Assembly: GCA_019137195.1 (NCBI GenBank) | Contig: JAGVSR010000133.1 | Span: 1 to 57,366 of the forward strand | From: Alphaproteobacteria bacterium | Lineage (GTDB): Bacteria; Pseudomonadota; Alphaproteobacteria; Rhizobiales; Hyphomicrobiaceae | Direction: 5' to 3' | Length of the DNA: 57,366 nucleotides | Shown here: piece after piece, positions 34,927 to 44,153 of the stretch | Position numbering within the stretch: position 1 is the first letter of the stretch | Layout: the number at the start of each line of letters is the position of its first letter | Notes under the pieces: model-generated | Seen by the model: only the letters and a program-made list of their open reading frames with translations | Told to the model about the DNA's origin: nothing | The model's database searches: none | Position numbers and translations under genes: made by a program

Positions 34927-36606
34927 GTGAAACCGATGCGTCGACTTCCCTGGCTTGTGGGCTGCGCGCTCGCGGCTGTTCTCAGCGTCACGAGCCAAGC
35001 CGCGCCGAAGCGCTTCTTCGACGGCATCATCAGACCCGGCTGCCTCGAGCCTTCCGGAGCTGGCACCGACGGCAAGGTCGAGCGCGTGAAGTGCGAGCTC
35101 CAGGTCGAGGCCACGGACACGGCCGGCGGCGCGACACCCCCTACGCCGTCTACTCCGGCGACACCCACCACGCCGCCGACGGATGGCGGTAACGGCGTGC
35201 CGCCTCAGACGCCACCAGGGCCTTCCACTCCTGCCGGATCGGAAACGGGAGGCGGCACGACGGCCCCCGGCACCAGCGAGCCCGTGGACGCAGGCTTCGC
35301 ATATCATCCGCCTGGGGACCTCCTGAAGCAGGACCAGGACAAGGGCCGGGGGCGCCCAAAGGGCGACCGCAAGGTCTATCTCAAGGACATCGGCTATCCA
35401 CTCAAGCTGGGTCCCGGTCTCTTCCCGCACATGAATTCGCAGATCTGGGGCTACGGCGGTGGCGGCTGGGGCGGCAAGGGCGCCGCTGGCGGCAGCGAGA
35501 GCGACAAGCGTAACTACGACCCCACGCAGCAGCGCGACAACTACTGCGAGGTGCGCTCGCACGACATGCCGTTCTGTCCCGGCGGCACCGGCCACCAGGG
35601 CCAGGACATCCGTCCGCCGAAGCCCGAGAACAGCAAGTGGGCCGCAATCGCGGTCGCTGACGGCGTCATCACGTACCGGTCGGACTGGTCCACGCTGCGC
35701 ATGAAGGCCGCCGACGGCACGACGTACGAGTACCTGCACCTCAATCCGAACAAGTACGCCGTCAAGACCGGCGACAAGGTCAAGAAGGGTGACGTTCTCG
35801 GCTACGTCTCGAACTACATGAGCGGGGCGAACGGAACGACCATCCATCTGCATTTCAACGCCAAGCAGCTGCAGAAGCTGAACAGCGGAAAGATCTGCGA
35901 CTGCTATGTGCCCGTGTACTCGTCGCTCGTGGTCGCGCTGAGGAAGGAGAAGGGCCTCGATCCGGGGATCGATGCGGATGGCAACCTGATGCCGCTCTAT
36001 CCGCAGGAAATCGGCGTGGAAAAGCCCGCCGAGCCGACGCCCGCTCCGGCGCCTGCCCCGTCCGAGCCGACGCCCGCTCCGGCTCCCGCCCCGTCCGAGC
36101 CGACGCCTGCTCCGGCCCCGGCTCCATCCGAGCCGACGCCCGCTCCGGCGCCTGCACCGTCCGAGCCGACGCCCGCTCCGGCGCCTGCACCGTCCGAGCC
36201 GACGCCTGCTCCGGCTCCTGCCCCGTCCGAGCCGACGCCTGCTCCGGCGCCTGCCCCGTCCGAGCCGACGCCTGCTCCGGCGCCTGCCCCGTCCGAGCCG
36301 ACGCCTGCTCCGGCCCCGGCTCCATCCGAGCCGACGCCTGCTCCGGCCCCGGCTCCATCCGAGCCGACGCCCGCTCCGGCGCCTGCCCCGTCCGAGCCGA
36401 CGCCCGCTCCGGCACCGGCTCCATCCGAGCCGACGCCTGCCCCGGCACCGGCTCCATCCGAGCCGACGCCTGCTCCGGCGCCGGCTCCATCCGAGCCGAC
36501 GCCCGCTCCGGCACCAGCACCGTCCGAGCCGGGGGGTTCAAGTCAGTCCACCTGGACGAATTTCTGGCAGTCGCTTCACACGTGGTGGAACAAGCCGTGG
36601 TGGTAG
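34927..36606 (+). CDS. Secreted M23 (LytM-type) metallopeptidase with Pro-rich repeat region
   Basis: 559 residues from a GTG at 34927, eight bases after AGGAGG; GTG at 34921 and ATG at 34936 are alternatives. Signal peptide (MKPMRRLPWLVGCALAAVLSVTSQA). A Pro/Thr-rich linker (about 65-115) precedes the LytM domain (about 215-325): zinc ligands His223 and Asp227 (HQGQD) and His307-Leu-His309 (HLHF), so the active site appears complete. M23 enzymes cut peptidoglycan peptides or glycine-rich proteins. A (EPTPAPAPAPS)x15 stalk follows at about 369-533, then a Trp-rich end (FWQSLHTWWNKPWW). The stalk may span the wall or present the end to a partner. It lies before the S8-M4 protease gene. Confidence 0.88.
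   Translation: MKPMRRLPWLVGCALAAVLSVTSQAAPKRFFDGIIRPGCLEPSGAGTDGKVERVKCELQVEATDTAGGATPPTPSTPATPTTPPTDGGNGVPPQTPPGPSTPAGSETGGGTTAPGTSEPVDAGFAYHPPGDLLKQDQDKGRGRPKGDRKVYLKDIGYPLKLGPGLFPHMNSQIWGYGGGGWGGKGAAGGSESDKRNYDPTQQRDNYCEVRSHDMPFCPGGTGHQGQDIRPPKPENSKWAAIAVADGVITYRSDWSTLRMKAADGTTYEYLHLNPNKYAVKTGDKVKKGDVLGYVSNYMSGANGTTIHLHFNAKQLQKLNSGKICDCYVPVYSSLVVALRKEKGLDPGIDADGNLMPLYPQEIGVEKPAEPTPAPAPAPSEPTPAPAPAPSEPTPAPAPAPSEPTPAPAPAPSEPTPAPAPAPSEPTPAPAPAPSEPTPAPAPAPSEPTPAPAPAPSEPTPAPAPAPSEPTPAPAPAPSEPTPAPAPAPSEPTPAPAPAPSEPTPAPAPAPSEPTPAPAPAPSEPTPAPAPAPSEPGGSSQSTWTNFWQSLHTWWNKPWW
36031..36525 (+). repeat. Fifteen tandem 33-bp repeats coding EPTPAPAPAPS
   Basis: Units begin GAGCCGACGCC and recur exactly every 33 bases from 36031 to 36493, 15 copies in frame. 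All give the same 11 residues, while the DNA differs between units at several third positions. The sixteenth start (36526) breaks off into GGSSQST. Copy number could change by slippage without shifting frame. Confidence 0.97.
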
Positions 36607-36651
36607 TGCGCCACGGGCTGGTCACGGGAGCCGCGTAGCACTAAATCAATG

Positions 36652-36676
36652 GGGAGCGGGCGTAAGGTCCGCTCCC
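36652..36676. terminator. Hairpin between the M23 gene and the S8-M4 gene
   Basis: GGGAGCGG (36652-36659) pairs with CCGCTCCC (36669-36676) over a nine-base loop, 45 bases after the M23 stop. It is not followed by a clear T-run. Possible partial terminator; the protease gene could then have its own promoter in 36677-36800. Confidence 0.4.
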
Positions 36677-36800
36677 GGCCGTTAGGTTTCGGATCGGAGA
36701 GCCGGCTCAAGACCGGGCGCCACGCTGGCGCCGGCAAGCGAGATGCGGTGCTACCGGGAGCCTGCTTGGCAGGCTGATCACAAAACTGGGGGACTGACCC

Positions 36801-39800
36801 ATGCTCGCACGACTCGTCCTCGTCGCTGCCCTGATCGTGACGGAGACCCTCTCCGCCGGAGCCCAGGCGCCTCCGCCAAACCTCGATAGGCTCAAGAGGA
36901 CGCTCGAGAAGTTTGCGCCGGACAAGAGGCCCCCTCCGGACAAGAAGTTCGCGCCGGAGTCGACGCGCGGCGTCGGTGGCTCCGCGCCCGAGTCGGCCGA
37001 TCGTTCTGCGCGCAAGCGGGAGTTCCAGTGGATCGATCCGCTGAAGGCGAGACAGGCGAAGCCTGCCTTGGATGCGGGACCGGCGCGGGTGCAGCCGCCC
37101 GCTCCCGGTGGTGCGGTGACGCCTCCTCCGCCTCCTCCGCCGGGCGCCAAGGAGGGCCGCACACCGGGTCTCCGCCGCTTCGAGGCCTCGCAGGACAAGA
37201 TCGGCTCGACGTGGTGGAGCTCGGTCTACAAGGCCCTCAAGGGATCGGTCGGGCTCGGGTCGGCCCCGCCACCGCGTCAGGAAAGCCATCTCGGCCTCAA
37301 CAGCCTGCTCGCCGACTCGACCAACGTGCGCATCAAGCTCAAGCGGGACGACGGTCGCGATACCGTGGTTGCCGACAATACGGGCACGGCCAAGAAATCC
37401 GGCAAGGCCACGATCACGGCCGCGCCTACTGCGCCGCCGACGCAGGCCGTGGCGCCAGCCGACGTGCCGGTCGCCAAGCGCAACAGCTTCGTCATCCAGC
37501 TCAAGCCCGACGCCAGCGAGGAGGCGATCGCGAAGCTGCTCGGGAAATACAACCTCAACATTACGAAGATCATCGCCGAGCTCGGCGTGATTACGGTCGA
37601 GATCGCCGAGGACGACACGCGCGGGCTGGCTCCCGAAGCGCCAGCCGCCGCGCCCGAGTCTGCGCCGATCACCGCCAGCGAGGCGAAGAAGAACCTCGAG
37701 CAGATTCTCGAGCCCGAGATCATCAAGGCGCTGAGGAACGAGCCGATCGTCGACGCGGCCATCGTCAACTCGACCATCGGCACCAAAGCGCTGCCGAAGC
37801 CTTCGCGGGCCATGCTCGACCAGGGCGGCAAGCACTACGGCTGGAGCTGGGCCCCGGGCGATGCGATCGACGGCAATTGGGCGATGAAGTCGCTGAGGAT
37901 GCCGCCCGTGTGGACCATCCTGGACCGCTACCGCAAGCGCAATCCCGGAGAAAAGGTGCCCAAGATCGGCATCATCGACGCCGGCTTCGCGGACAATCCG
38001 AACGTCCCTTTTCAGTCCACGACCGGTGTCCAGAAGCTCACGGTCTTGAGGCCTGACTGCAATACTCACCACGCCATGCATGTCGCGGGCATCATCGGCG
38101 CGCGCCAGGGCGAGGGGGGCATCAACGGCATGGTCCCCGATGCGCGCCTCGACGCCATCGCGATCTCGAACCAGGCCACCAATGAGGCGGGCAACCTCGG
38201 CGTCGAAGAGATGTGGGAGATGCAGACGCTGCTATTCGACGAGGTCCTCGGCAAGACGATGGACTACCTCGTCGACAACGTCATCGCGCCCGACAACCTG
38301 CGAGTCATCAACATCAGCCTCGGCTACAACTTCCTCGCCAAGAAGTTCATCGGCTCGAGCAATCTCGACGACATCGAGGGGCTGAAGCTCCATATCCACC
38401 ATCAGGCCAACATCATCCGGCGCATGGCGCAGCGCGTGGAGGACAAGGTGCTGTTCGTAGTGGCCGCGGGCAACGATTCCGACGGTCTCAGCGAGCCGCT
38501 GCCGGCGCGCTGGGCGTCGCCCTTCGCCTGGGCCGGAACCTACGAGGGCGTCAGCGAGAAGCCGGCGCGCAACATCCTCGTCGTCGAGGCCAACGACCGC
38601 AACCTCGACCGGGCCGCGTTCTCGAACGCGGGCGGGCACGTGTCGGCGCCGGGCGTCGACATCATGAGCACGCTCGTCGGCGGCAACACGCCCTATGCCG
38701 TGTGCAGCGGCACCTCTCAGGCGGCGCCGTTCGTCTCCTCGCTCGCGGCCATTCTGTTCGAGCTCGATCCGACTAAGACGCCGGCCGAGGTCATCGACAT
38801 CATCAAGGCGACGGCGACGACGCGGACCGGGGGTGCTCCCGCCATCGATGCGCTCGAGGCGGTTCTGGCGCTACCTGGCACCAAAGCCATCCTCGCCGAC
38901 CTCGACGAGGACGGGCAGGTGGGACCGAGCGATCTCATGGTGTTCAAGGCCAAGCTCGGGGCGATTCTCAGCGCGGCAACGGCGGAAAAGCCGTTCGAGA
39001 CCGATCTCAACGGCGACGGCGTCGTGGACGAGAACGAATGCCGCTGGCCGGTCATCGACCTCAACGGCTCTGGCTCCGGCGCAACGCAGCCCGCCGACTT
39101 CGTGAAGCTGAGCGGTCTCTTCCGCTCGGATCTTTCCGTGCTGGCGCTGGCTTGGTCCGATACGCCGGAAAGCTACCAGCTGGCGCTCGAGACGAGCGGG
39201 CTCAAGGCCTCGTCCGCGAGCGACACACTGCTGGTCAGCCTGAAGAACGAGCCGCCACCGTCGTGTCTCGGCAAGAGCGTGGCGCCTGTCGGCGAGACGA
39301 TCGTCGCGACGGCAGAGCCGGTTGCGGCTCCGCCGAGCGACGGCTCGAACGGCGGCTCGGCTGCTCCAGCAGGGGCCGCGAGCGAGGCTGCCGCGGGCGG
39401 TGGGGAGAACAAGGTGCTCGAAGCAGAGGGCGGCGACAAGGAGGAGACAGGTCCCGCGCTGGGTCTGGCTCCGGCGGCTCCGGCGCCGGCGACGCCAACG
39501 CCCGCGGCTCCGACAACGGGGACAGAGGCACCCGCCGCTCCTGTTGCGGCAGAAGGGACCGCGAAGCCTGAGTCGAGGCTCAAGGCTATGGTCCGTTCAG
39601 CCATCGAGCAGCTCAAGGCGCTCAATCCGCGCCTCAGGATTACACTCAACCCGGCGACCGGGTTGCCCGCCAGCATTACGGGCTTCCTGCCGCGACCGGG
39701 GACGGCGTCGCTTGCTGCCGCGGCCGAAAGCGTCGGCGGCGATCAGACCGAGGACGAGACGAGGCGCGCCGTCGAGGGCTTCTTCGCTGCTGGCGGACTT

Positions 39801-41297
39801 ACGGCCGCATTCCCGACCCAGAACAAGAGCGCGCGCACAACCTATGTCGGCCGCCGCCGCGATCCGGACTTCCCGGATCGCTATATTGCCACTGTCGAGC
39901 AGCGCGTCGGCAACGTCCCGGTGTTCGGCTCGTCGGCCAAACTCACGGTCGACGGTCTTGCCGGCGTCACCAAGTACGTCGGAACGCCGTCACAGGTTGC
40001 GATCACGGATATGGAGCCGCAGGTCGCGGAAGCGGACGCAATCGCTGCGGCTGCGGCCAAGCTCGTCGAGCTCAACAAGCCGATGGAGGGCGAGGACGAG
40101 TTGCCGGGCGGTCACGGCTTCCATGCTGCGGCTGATCCCAACGAGGCCACGAAGCCGCCGACTGCCCAGCTCATCGTCTACGATCCGGGACTCATCGAGA
40201 AGAATGCGGTGAAGCCGACCCGTCTCGCGTGGCTGGTCCAGATCGACGACATGCGCCTGTTCGTCGATGCAAAGACCGGGGAGGTGTTCCACTACTACCT
40301 CGATCGTCAGTCGGGATCGGCGCCGCGCAAGGTCTTCGACCTCGAGCAGGGGAAGACCTTCCCGGGAAAGGTGCTGATCGATGAGGAGACGTTCACTCAC
40401 GCAGAGGATCTGCCGGAGGACGCAAGGCTTGCGTTCCGCTACACCGGCGACGTACGCGACTTCTTCTCGCTGGTATTCGGGCGCAACAGTTTCGACGACA
40501 ACGATGGGGCAGGGCCCAACGGCGGCGCAGCCCTCAAGAGCTTCGTTCGCTACGCCAGCATCCGCGATGCGTTCTGGTGTCCGTCGAAGTCCTACGAGTG
40601 CCCCGATGCCGACGTGATGGTGTTCGGGCCCGGCTATGCGAACTCGATCGACATCGTCGGCCACGAGATGACCCACGGAATCATCGCGCACGAGAAGAAC
40701 CTGCTCTATCTCAACGAGCCGGGAGCGGTGAACGAGAGCCTGGCCGACATCTTCGGCACGTTGATCGAGCTGTGGGCGCTGGTGCCGCAGGGCAACTGGC
40801 TCATCGGCGAGCATGCCCAGGGCTTCTCCGAGGCGTCCCCGCTTCGCAGCCTCGCCGATCCGAAGCTCACAGACGCCGACGGCAAGACCATGTTCGACCG
40901 CTCGCAGCGGTACTCGAAAACGAACCGTGGGCAGCCGGACAGCTATGAGGAGGTGCTCACCCGCGAGGATACTCTCTGCGGCACGACACGCTACCAGGAC
41001 AACGGGTGCGTACACTTCAACAGCGGCATCCTCAATAAGTTCGCCTACCTGATCTCAGAGGGCGGGGAGCATCGAGGCGTGACCGTGACCGGCATCGGCC
41101 GCTTCAAGCTCGCACGCATCGCCTACCGCACCATGACGGCGCAGCTCAACGAAAGCTCGGGCCTCATCGAGGCAGCCGATGGCTTCGCTCTGTCCTGCCT
41201 CGAGCTCGCAGAAGCAGGAGACGCCGGGATCGGTGCCTCCGATTGCGAGCAGGTCATGGCCGCGCAGCAGGCGGTCGGACTTACGTTCGGCAGCTGA
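36801..41297 (+). CDS. Secreted dual protease: subtilase (S8) and thermolysin-like (M4) domains
   Basis: 1498 residues with a signal peptide (MLARLVLVAALIVTETLSAGAQA). A Pro-rich lead and an I9-like segment (RNSFVIQLKPDASEEAIAKLLGKYN) come first. The S8 domain (about 385-690) has Asp393 (IIDAGF), His424 (HAMHVAGI), Asn558 (AAGNDSDG) and Ser639 (GTSQAAPF). A dockerin/EF-hand-like calcium region follows (DLDEDGQVGPSDLMVFKAKLG at 700, DLNGDGVVDENE), then a Pro/Ala linker (830-930). An FTP/PepSY-like propeptide (about 940-1150) precedes the M4 domain: His1288-Glu1289 (GHEMTHG), His1292, Glu1312 (NESLADIFG) and His1405 (VHFNSGILNKF). Both active sites look intact. The frame is unbroken, so this is a real fusion. 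Confidence 0.93.
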   Translation: MLARLVLVAALIVTETLSAGAQAPPPNLDRLKRTLEKFAPDKRPPPDKKFAPESTRGVGGSAPESADRSARKREFQWIDPLKARQAKPALDAGPARVQPPAPGGAVTPPPPPPPGAKEGRTPGLRRFEASQDKIGSTWWSSVYKALKGSVGLGSAPPPRQESHLGLNSLLADSTNVRIKLKRDDGRDTVVADNTGTAKKSGKATITAAPTAPPTQAVAPADVPVAKRNSFVIQLKPDASEEAIAKLLGKYNLNITKIIAELGVITVEIAEDDTRGLAPEAPAAAPESAPITASEAKKNLEQILEPEIIKALRNEPIVDAAIVNSTIGTKALPKPSRAMLDQGGKHYGWSWAPGDAIDGNWAMKSLRMPPVWTILDRYRKRNPGEKVPKIGIIDAGFADNPNVPFQSTTGVQKLTVLRPDCNTHHAMHVAGIIGARQGEGGINGMVPDARLDAIAISNQATNEAGNLGVEEMWEMQTLLFDEVLGKTMDYLVDNVIAPDNLRVINISLGYNFLAKKFIGSSNLDDIEGLKLHIHHQANIIRRMAQRVEDKVLFVVAAGNDSDGLSEPLPARWASPFAWAGTYEGVSEKPARNILVVEANDRNLDRAAFSNAGGHVSAPGVDIMSTLVGGNTPYAVCSGTSQAAPFVSSLAAILFELDPTKTPAEVIDIIKATATTRTGGAPAIDALEAVLALPGTKAILADLDEDGQVGPSDLMVFKAKLGAILSAATAEKPFETDLNGDGVVDENECRWPVIDLNGSGSGATQPADFVKLSGLFRSDLSVLALAWSDTPESYQLALETSGLKASSASDTLLVSLKNEPPPSCLGKSVAPVGETIVATAEPVAAPPSDGSNGGSAAPAGAASEAAAGGGENKVLEAEGGDKEETGPALGLAPAAPAPATPTPAAPTTGTEAPAAPVAAEGTAKPESRLKAMVRSAIEQLKALNPRLRITLNPATGLPASITGFLPRPGTASLAAAAESVGGDQTEDETRRAVEGFFAAGGLTAAFPTQNKSARTTYVGRRRDPDFPDRYIATVEQRVGNVPVFGSSAKLTVDGLAGVTKYVGTPSQVAITDMEPQVAEADAIAAAAAKLVELNKPMEGEDELPGGHGFHAAADPNEATKPPTAQLIVYDPGLIEKNAVKPTRLAWLVQIDDMRLFVDAKTGEVFHYYLDRQSGSAPRKVFDLEQGKTFPGKVLIDEETFTHAEDLPEDARLAFRYTGDVRDFFSLVFGRNSFDDNDGAGPNGGAALKSFVRYASIRDAFWCPSKSYECPDADVMVFGPGYANSIDIVGHEMTHGIIAHEKNLLYLNEPGAVNESLADIFGTLIELWALVPQGNWLIGEHAQGFSEASPLRSLADPKLTDADGKTMFDRSQRYSKTNRGQPDSYEEVLTREDTLCGTTRYQDNGCVHFNSGILNKFAYLISEGGEHRGVTVTGIGRFKLARIAYRTMTAQLNESSGLIEAADGFALSCLELAEAGDAGIGASDCEQVMAAQQAVGLTFGS

Positions 41298-41372
41298 TGA
41301 GACGCGGGAGGCGGCGGGTATTGAGGACTGGTGTCTGCAGCTCGCGTGCTCGTGTGCCGATCACCGGAATAG

Positions 41373-41409
41373 ACGTGGCGGCGGGCTCTATCAGCCCCCG
41401 CCGCCACGT
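41373..41409. terminator. Strong hairpin between convergent genes
   Basis: ACGTGGCGGCGGG (41373-41385) is the exact reverse complement of CCCGCCGCCACGT (41397-41409), a 13-bp GC-rich stem. It lies 75 bases after the protease stop and 21 bases before the end of the convergent OmpA gene, so it can end transcription from both sides. No T-tract. Confidence 0.55.
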
Positions 41410-41430
41410 TCGTCGATCGATGGCCCTCGC

Positions 41431-42474
41431 CTATTTCTGCCTGACGCTCACGGCGGTGCGCCGGTTCTTGGCACGGCCCTCGGCTGTGTCGTTTGAGGCG
41501 ACCGGGTGCTGTTGGCCGTAGCCTTCGGACTCGAGCCGGTCTGCTGCGATGCCGAGCGCCGTCAGCTCCTCCTTCACGCGCAGCGCACGGGCGTCCGATA
41601 GCTTCAAGTTGAACTCGGAATCGCCGACGTTGTCTGTGTAGCCGCCGATCTTGATGGCGACGTTCGGATAGGCTTTGAGGATCGCCGCCATGGTCCCGAC
41701 CTGGTCCTTGGAGCGCTCTGTCAGCTTCGAGGAACCGGTTTCGAACTGCAGGCGGTCGAAGTCGAACCAGATGCCCTTGTCGACGGCGCGCGAGCCATCC
41801 TCGATGAAGGCGATGACTTGGCTTTCTACGCCGTCGGCGAGGATCGTGATCTCGATGCCGTCGGGCAGCCGGTGCTTGACGGGCGTGCCCGCAGCGGGAG
41901 TGGCGGTCACCGGAGGCTCGGGAGCCGGCGCTGGAGCCGCCGGTGCCGGCTTCGGCTCTGCGGTCTTCACCACGAGCTCGTTCTTCAGCTTGGTGTTGGT
42001 GCCGAGAATGGCTGCGATCTCCTGGGCCTTGCTCTTCTTCTCGGCGGTCGAGGCCACTGCGCCCGCGAGGGTGAGGGCGTCACCACGAATCGAGGCCTTG
42101 GCAGGCTCGGTCAGCGCGTTGAGCTTCTCGAGCAGGGTCGCGGCGGTGCTCGTCCAGGCGATGGGGGCTACTCTGGGATCGACCGTGATGCGGTCGGTCA
42201 CGTTCTGCTTGCCGTAGATCTTCTCGGCGGCCCTGGCGATGGAATCCTTCTCGTCCGCTGTCGCGACCGAACCCGTGAGGAGGATGCGGCCCTGGTCGCG
42301 CGAGATGTCGAGCGCAAGCGGCCTCGTGGCAACCACACAGGCCTGCTGGTCCCACGGCCCCATGCCGGCGAGCCACAGGAGCCCGAGCAGCACGGGGAGC
42401 AGGAGGGCTCCATAGAGCGCGGCGAGATCGAAGCGTCTCCAGTCCTCGGGAAGGCGCACGGTCGAGTTCGACAT
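41431..42474 (-). CDS. BON and OmpA domain membrane protein
   Basis: 347 residues. One N-terminal membrane helix (LAALYGALLLPVLLGLLWLAG). A BON-like domain follows (about 52-98, LALDISRDQGRILLTGSVATADEKDSIARAAEKIYGKQNVTDRITVD), possibly a second degenerate BON (about 105-165), then a Pro/Ala linker, and a C-terminal OmpA domain (about 235-345): WFDFDRLQFETGSSKLT, IKIGGYTDNVGDSEFNLKLSDARALRV, GYGQQHPVASNDTAEGRAKNRRTAV. OmpA domains bind peptidoglycan; BON domains bind lipid. So the protein likely links the inner membrane to the wall. 12 bases downstream of the coiled-coil gene, cotranscribed. Confidence 0.9.
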   Translation of the reverse strand: MSNSTVRLPEDWRRFDLAALYGALLLPVLLGLLWLAGMGPWDQQACVVATRPLALDISRDQGRILLTGSVATADEKDSIARAAEKIYGKQNVTDRITVDPRVAPIAWTSTAATLLEKLNALTEPAKASIRGDALTLAGAVASTAEKKSKAQEIAAILGTNTKLKNELVVKTAEPKPAPAAPAPAPEPPVTATPAAGTPVKHRLPDGIEITILADGVESQVIAFIEDGSRAVDKGIWFDFDRLQFETGSSKLTERSKDQVGTMAAILKAYPNVAIKIGGYTDNVGDSEFNLKLSDARALRVKEELTALGIAADRLESEGYGQQHPVASNDTAEGRAKNRRTAVSVRQK

Positions 42475-42486
42475 GACACCTGCTCC

Positions 42487-43827
42487 CTATGACTTGTCGC
42501 CCGAGGGGTCAGTCGTTCCGACCCCAGGGATGCCAGCTAGGAGCTGGTCGTTGAGCCGTGCGATCTCCGCGGCGTGTCCGGCCGCGGCTCGGCGCGCCGC
42601 CTCCATGGCGTTCCGCAACGTCTCGAATTGCCCGACTTGCGCCGACAGTGTCGTCACGCGTGTGCGCAGGCTTTCGAGCTCCGACAGGTCGCCTGCGAGA
42701 CCGGCGATAGCGGTGGTTCGGTCGGCGAGCTCGGCCTTGACGCGTGCCAATTCGCCGGCGACTGCGGACTGCTCGGCGGATTGCGCCATCAGGCGTGCCA
42801 CCTCGGCACCGAACTTGTCGGCACGGCCGGTCGCGTCGGCGAGGCTTGTCTTCAGCGTGGCAAGCTCGGCGTCCTTCTGCTGGATGAGGGCAGAGCTGTC
42901 GTAGCTCGTCTTGGCACCACGAGCCTCGGCCTCGGTCAGGGCCCTGCGAGTCTCACCAAGCTCCTCGCCCTGGCGGTGGCTCGAGAGCCGCAGCGCCTCG
43001 AGGTCGTTGGTGAGACCGGTGATGCGCGCGGCGTCGCTGGTCGAGGCGGACTTGAAGCGCTCTATCTCCTGGACTAGTCCGACGCTGCCGGTGCGCACGG
43101 CCTCGAGCTCCTGACGCAGGCGGGTGACCTCCTGGGCGAGCGCCTCCTCCTGAGTGGCGTCGAGGTTGCCGCCGGCGCGCTTGGCGTCGATGATGGACTG
43201 GCGGGCGCCGTCCAAATCGCGCTCGAGGAGCGTCATGCGCTCGCCCTGGCGCTGGAACTCGCTTCTCACGCGCGCCAACTCGTCCTTTGTGTTGGCAAGA
43301 TTGGTCTCGAGGGCCTCGCTCGCCGTGCGCAACCGGGTCAGCTCGCCGTTAGCGGCATCGAGGTGACCCTGGGTCACGCCGCTGGCGTCGCGCGCAGTTC
43401 CGAGCGCGGACGAAAGCTCGCCGACGCGGGTGGAGGCCGCCGCGAGCTCTGCGCTGAGGCGGTTGATCTCGGTCGCACCCTGATTGAGGGTTTGCGTGCG
43501 GCTGTCGAGCTCGCCCGTGAGGCGCTGGACCTCGGCCTGATGGGCCTTCTCGCGGCTCTCCTGATCCGCGATGCGCTGTCTCAACTGGGGAACCTCGGAG
43601 GCCGTTTTGCCGGTGGCTGACAGCTCGGAGCGTAACGCCACGATGTCGCTTGCCTGCTTGGACTGAAGGTCGAGTGCGCCAGCGAGCTCGTCCTCCGCGG
43701 ACCTCAAGCGCTCGGCCGAGCGTCCATCGCGCAAGAAGAGGCGATCGACGAGCCACAAGGCCAGCCATCCGGCCAGCGAGCCGAGAACGAACCACCACGC
43801 ATAGCAACCGAACGGCGTAAGCGACAT
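42487..43827 (-). CDS. Membrane-anchored coiled-coil protein
   Basis: 446 residues. An N-terminal membrane helix (CYAWWFVLGSLAGWLALWLVD) is followed by about 380 residues with heptad-like Leu/Ala spacing and abundant Glu, Arg and Ala (ELSATGKTASEVPQLRQRIADQESREKAH and similar), i.e. a long coiled coil, ending in a short Gly/Pro tail (LLAGIPGVGTTDPSGDKS). No enzymatic motif. It precedes the BON-OmpA gene by 12 bases, so the two probably work together at the envelope. Confidence 0.85.
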   Translation of the reverse strand: MSLTPFGCYAWWFVLGSLAGWLALWLVDRLFLRDGRSAERLRSAEDELAGALDLQSKQASDIVALRSELSATGKTASEVPQLRQRIADQESREKAHQAEVQRLTGELDSRTQTLNQGATEINRLSAELAAASTRVGELSSALGTARDASGVTQGHLDAANGELTRLRTASEALETNLANTKDELARVRSEFQRQGERMTLLERDLDGARQSIIDAKRAGGNLDATQEEALAQEVTRLRQELEAVRTGSVGLVQEIERFKSASTSDAARITGLTNDLEALRLSSHRQGEELGETRRALTEAEARGAKTSYDSSALIQQKDAELATLKTSLADATGRADKFGAEVARLMAQSAEQSAVAGELARVKAELADRTTAIAGLAGDLSELESLRTRVTTLSAQVGQFETLRNAMEAARRAAAGHAAEIARLNDQLLAGIPGVGTTDPSGDKS

Positions 43828-44153
43828 GACACAGGGTCCTGACTATGGGTGCCAATGGGGATGAACCGGACGGGTCGGCGGGAGCGCGAGCGTCCTTCCC
43901 CAGCAAGAGCTCATGCGCACGAATGGAAGGTCGACGCCTTCGCGGCCGGTACGTCCCACCAGCAAGAAAATAGCAGACAGCTGACGACGGACGGCAGCAA
44001 TCTCTGTCGCCTGGCGTTGAAACAGTCGTTACGTTGTTATTTACAATGACGGTTGGACGTCGAACTTGTCGGCAAGCTCGACTTGATCTCAGTCATGAGT
44101 GGCGGTTCTTGGGGATCCGCCGCTAGCCCCCGAAACGCAGATCTAGAGAGCCT
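43828..44153. other. Intergenic, likely promoter of the coiled-coil/OmpA operon
   Basis: 326 bases with no coding features. An AT-rich stretch (TTACGTTGTTATTTACAATG, 44030-44049) stands out and may hold promoter elements for the minus-strand operon. No consensus could be assigned. Confidence 0.4.

Noticed and set aside
36031-36525. CRISPR array at the 33-bp tandem repeats
   Set aside because: Repeats are directly adjacent without spacers, in frame inside a coding region, and encode one fixed peptide.
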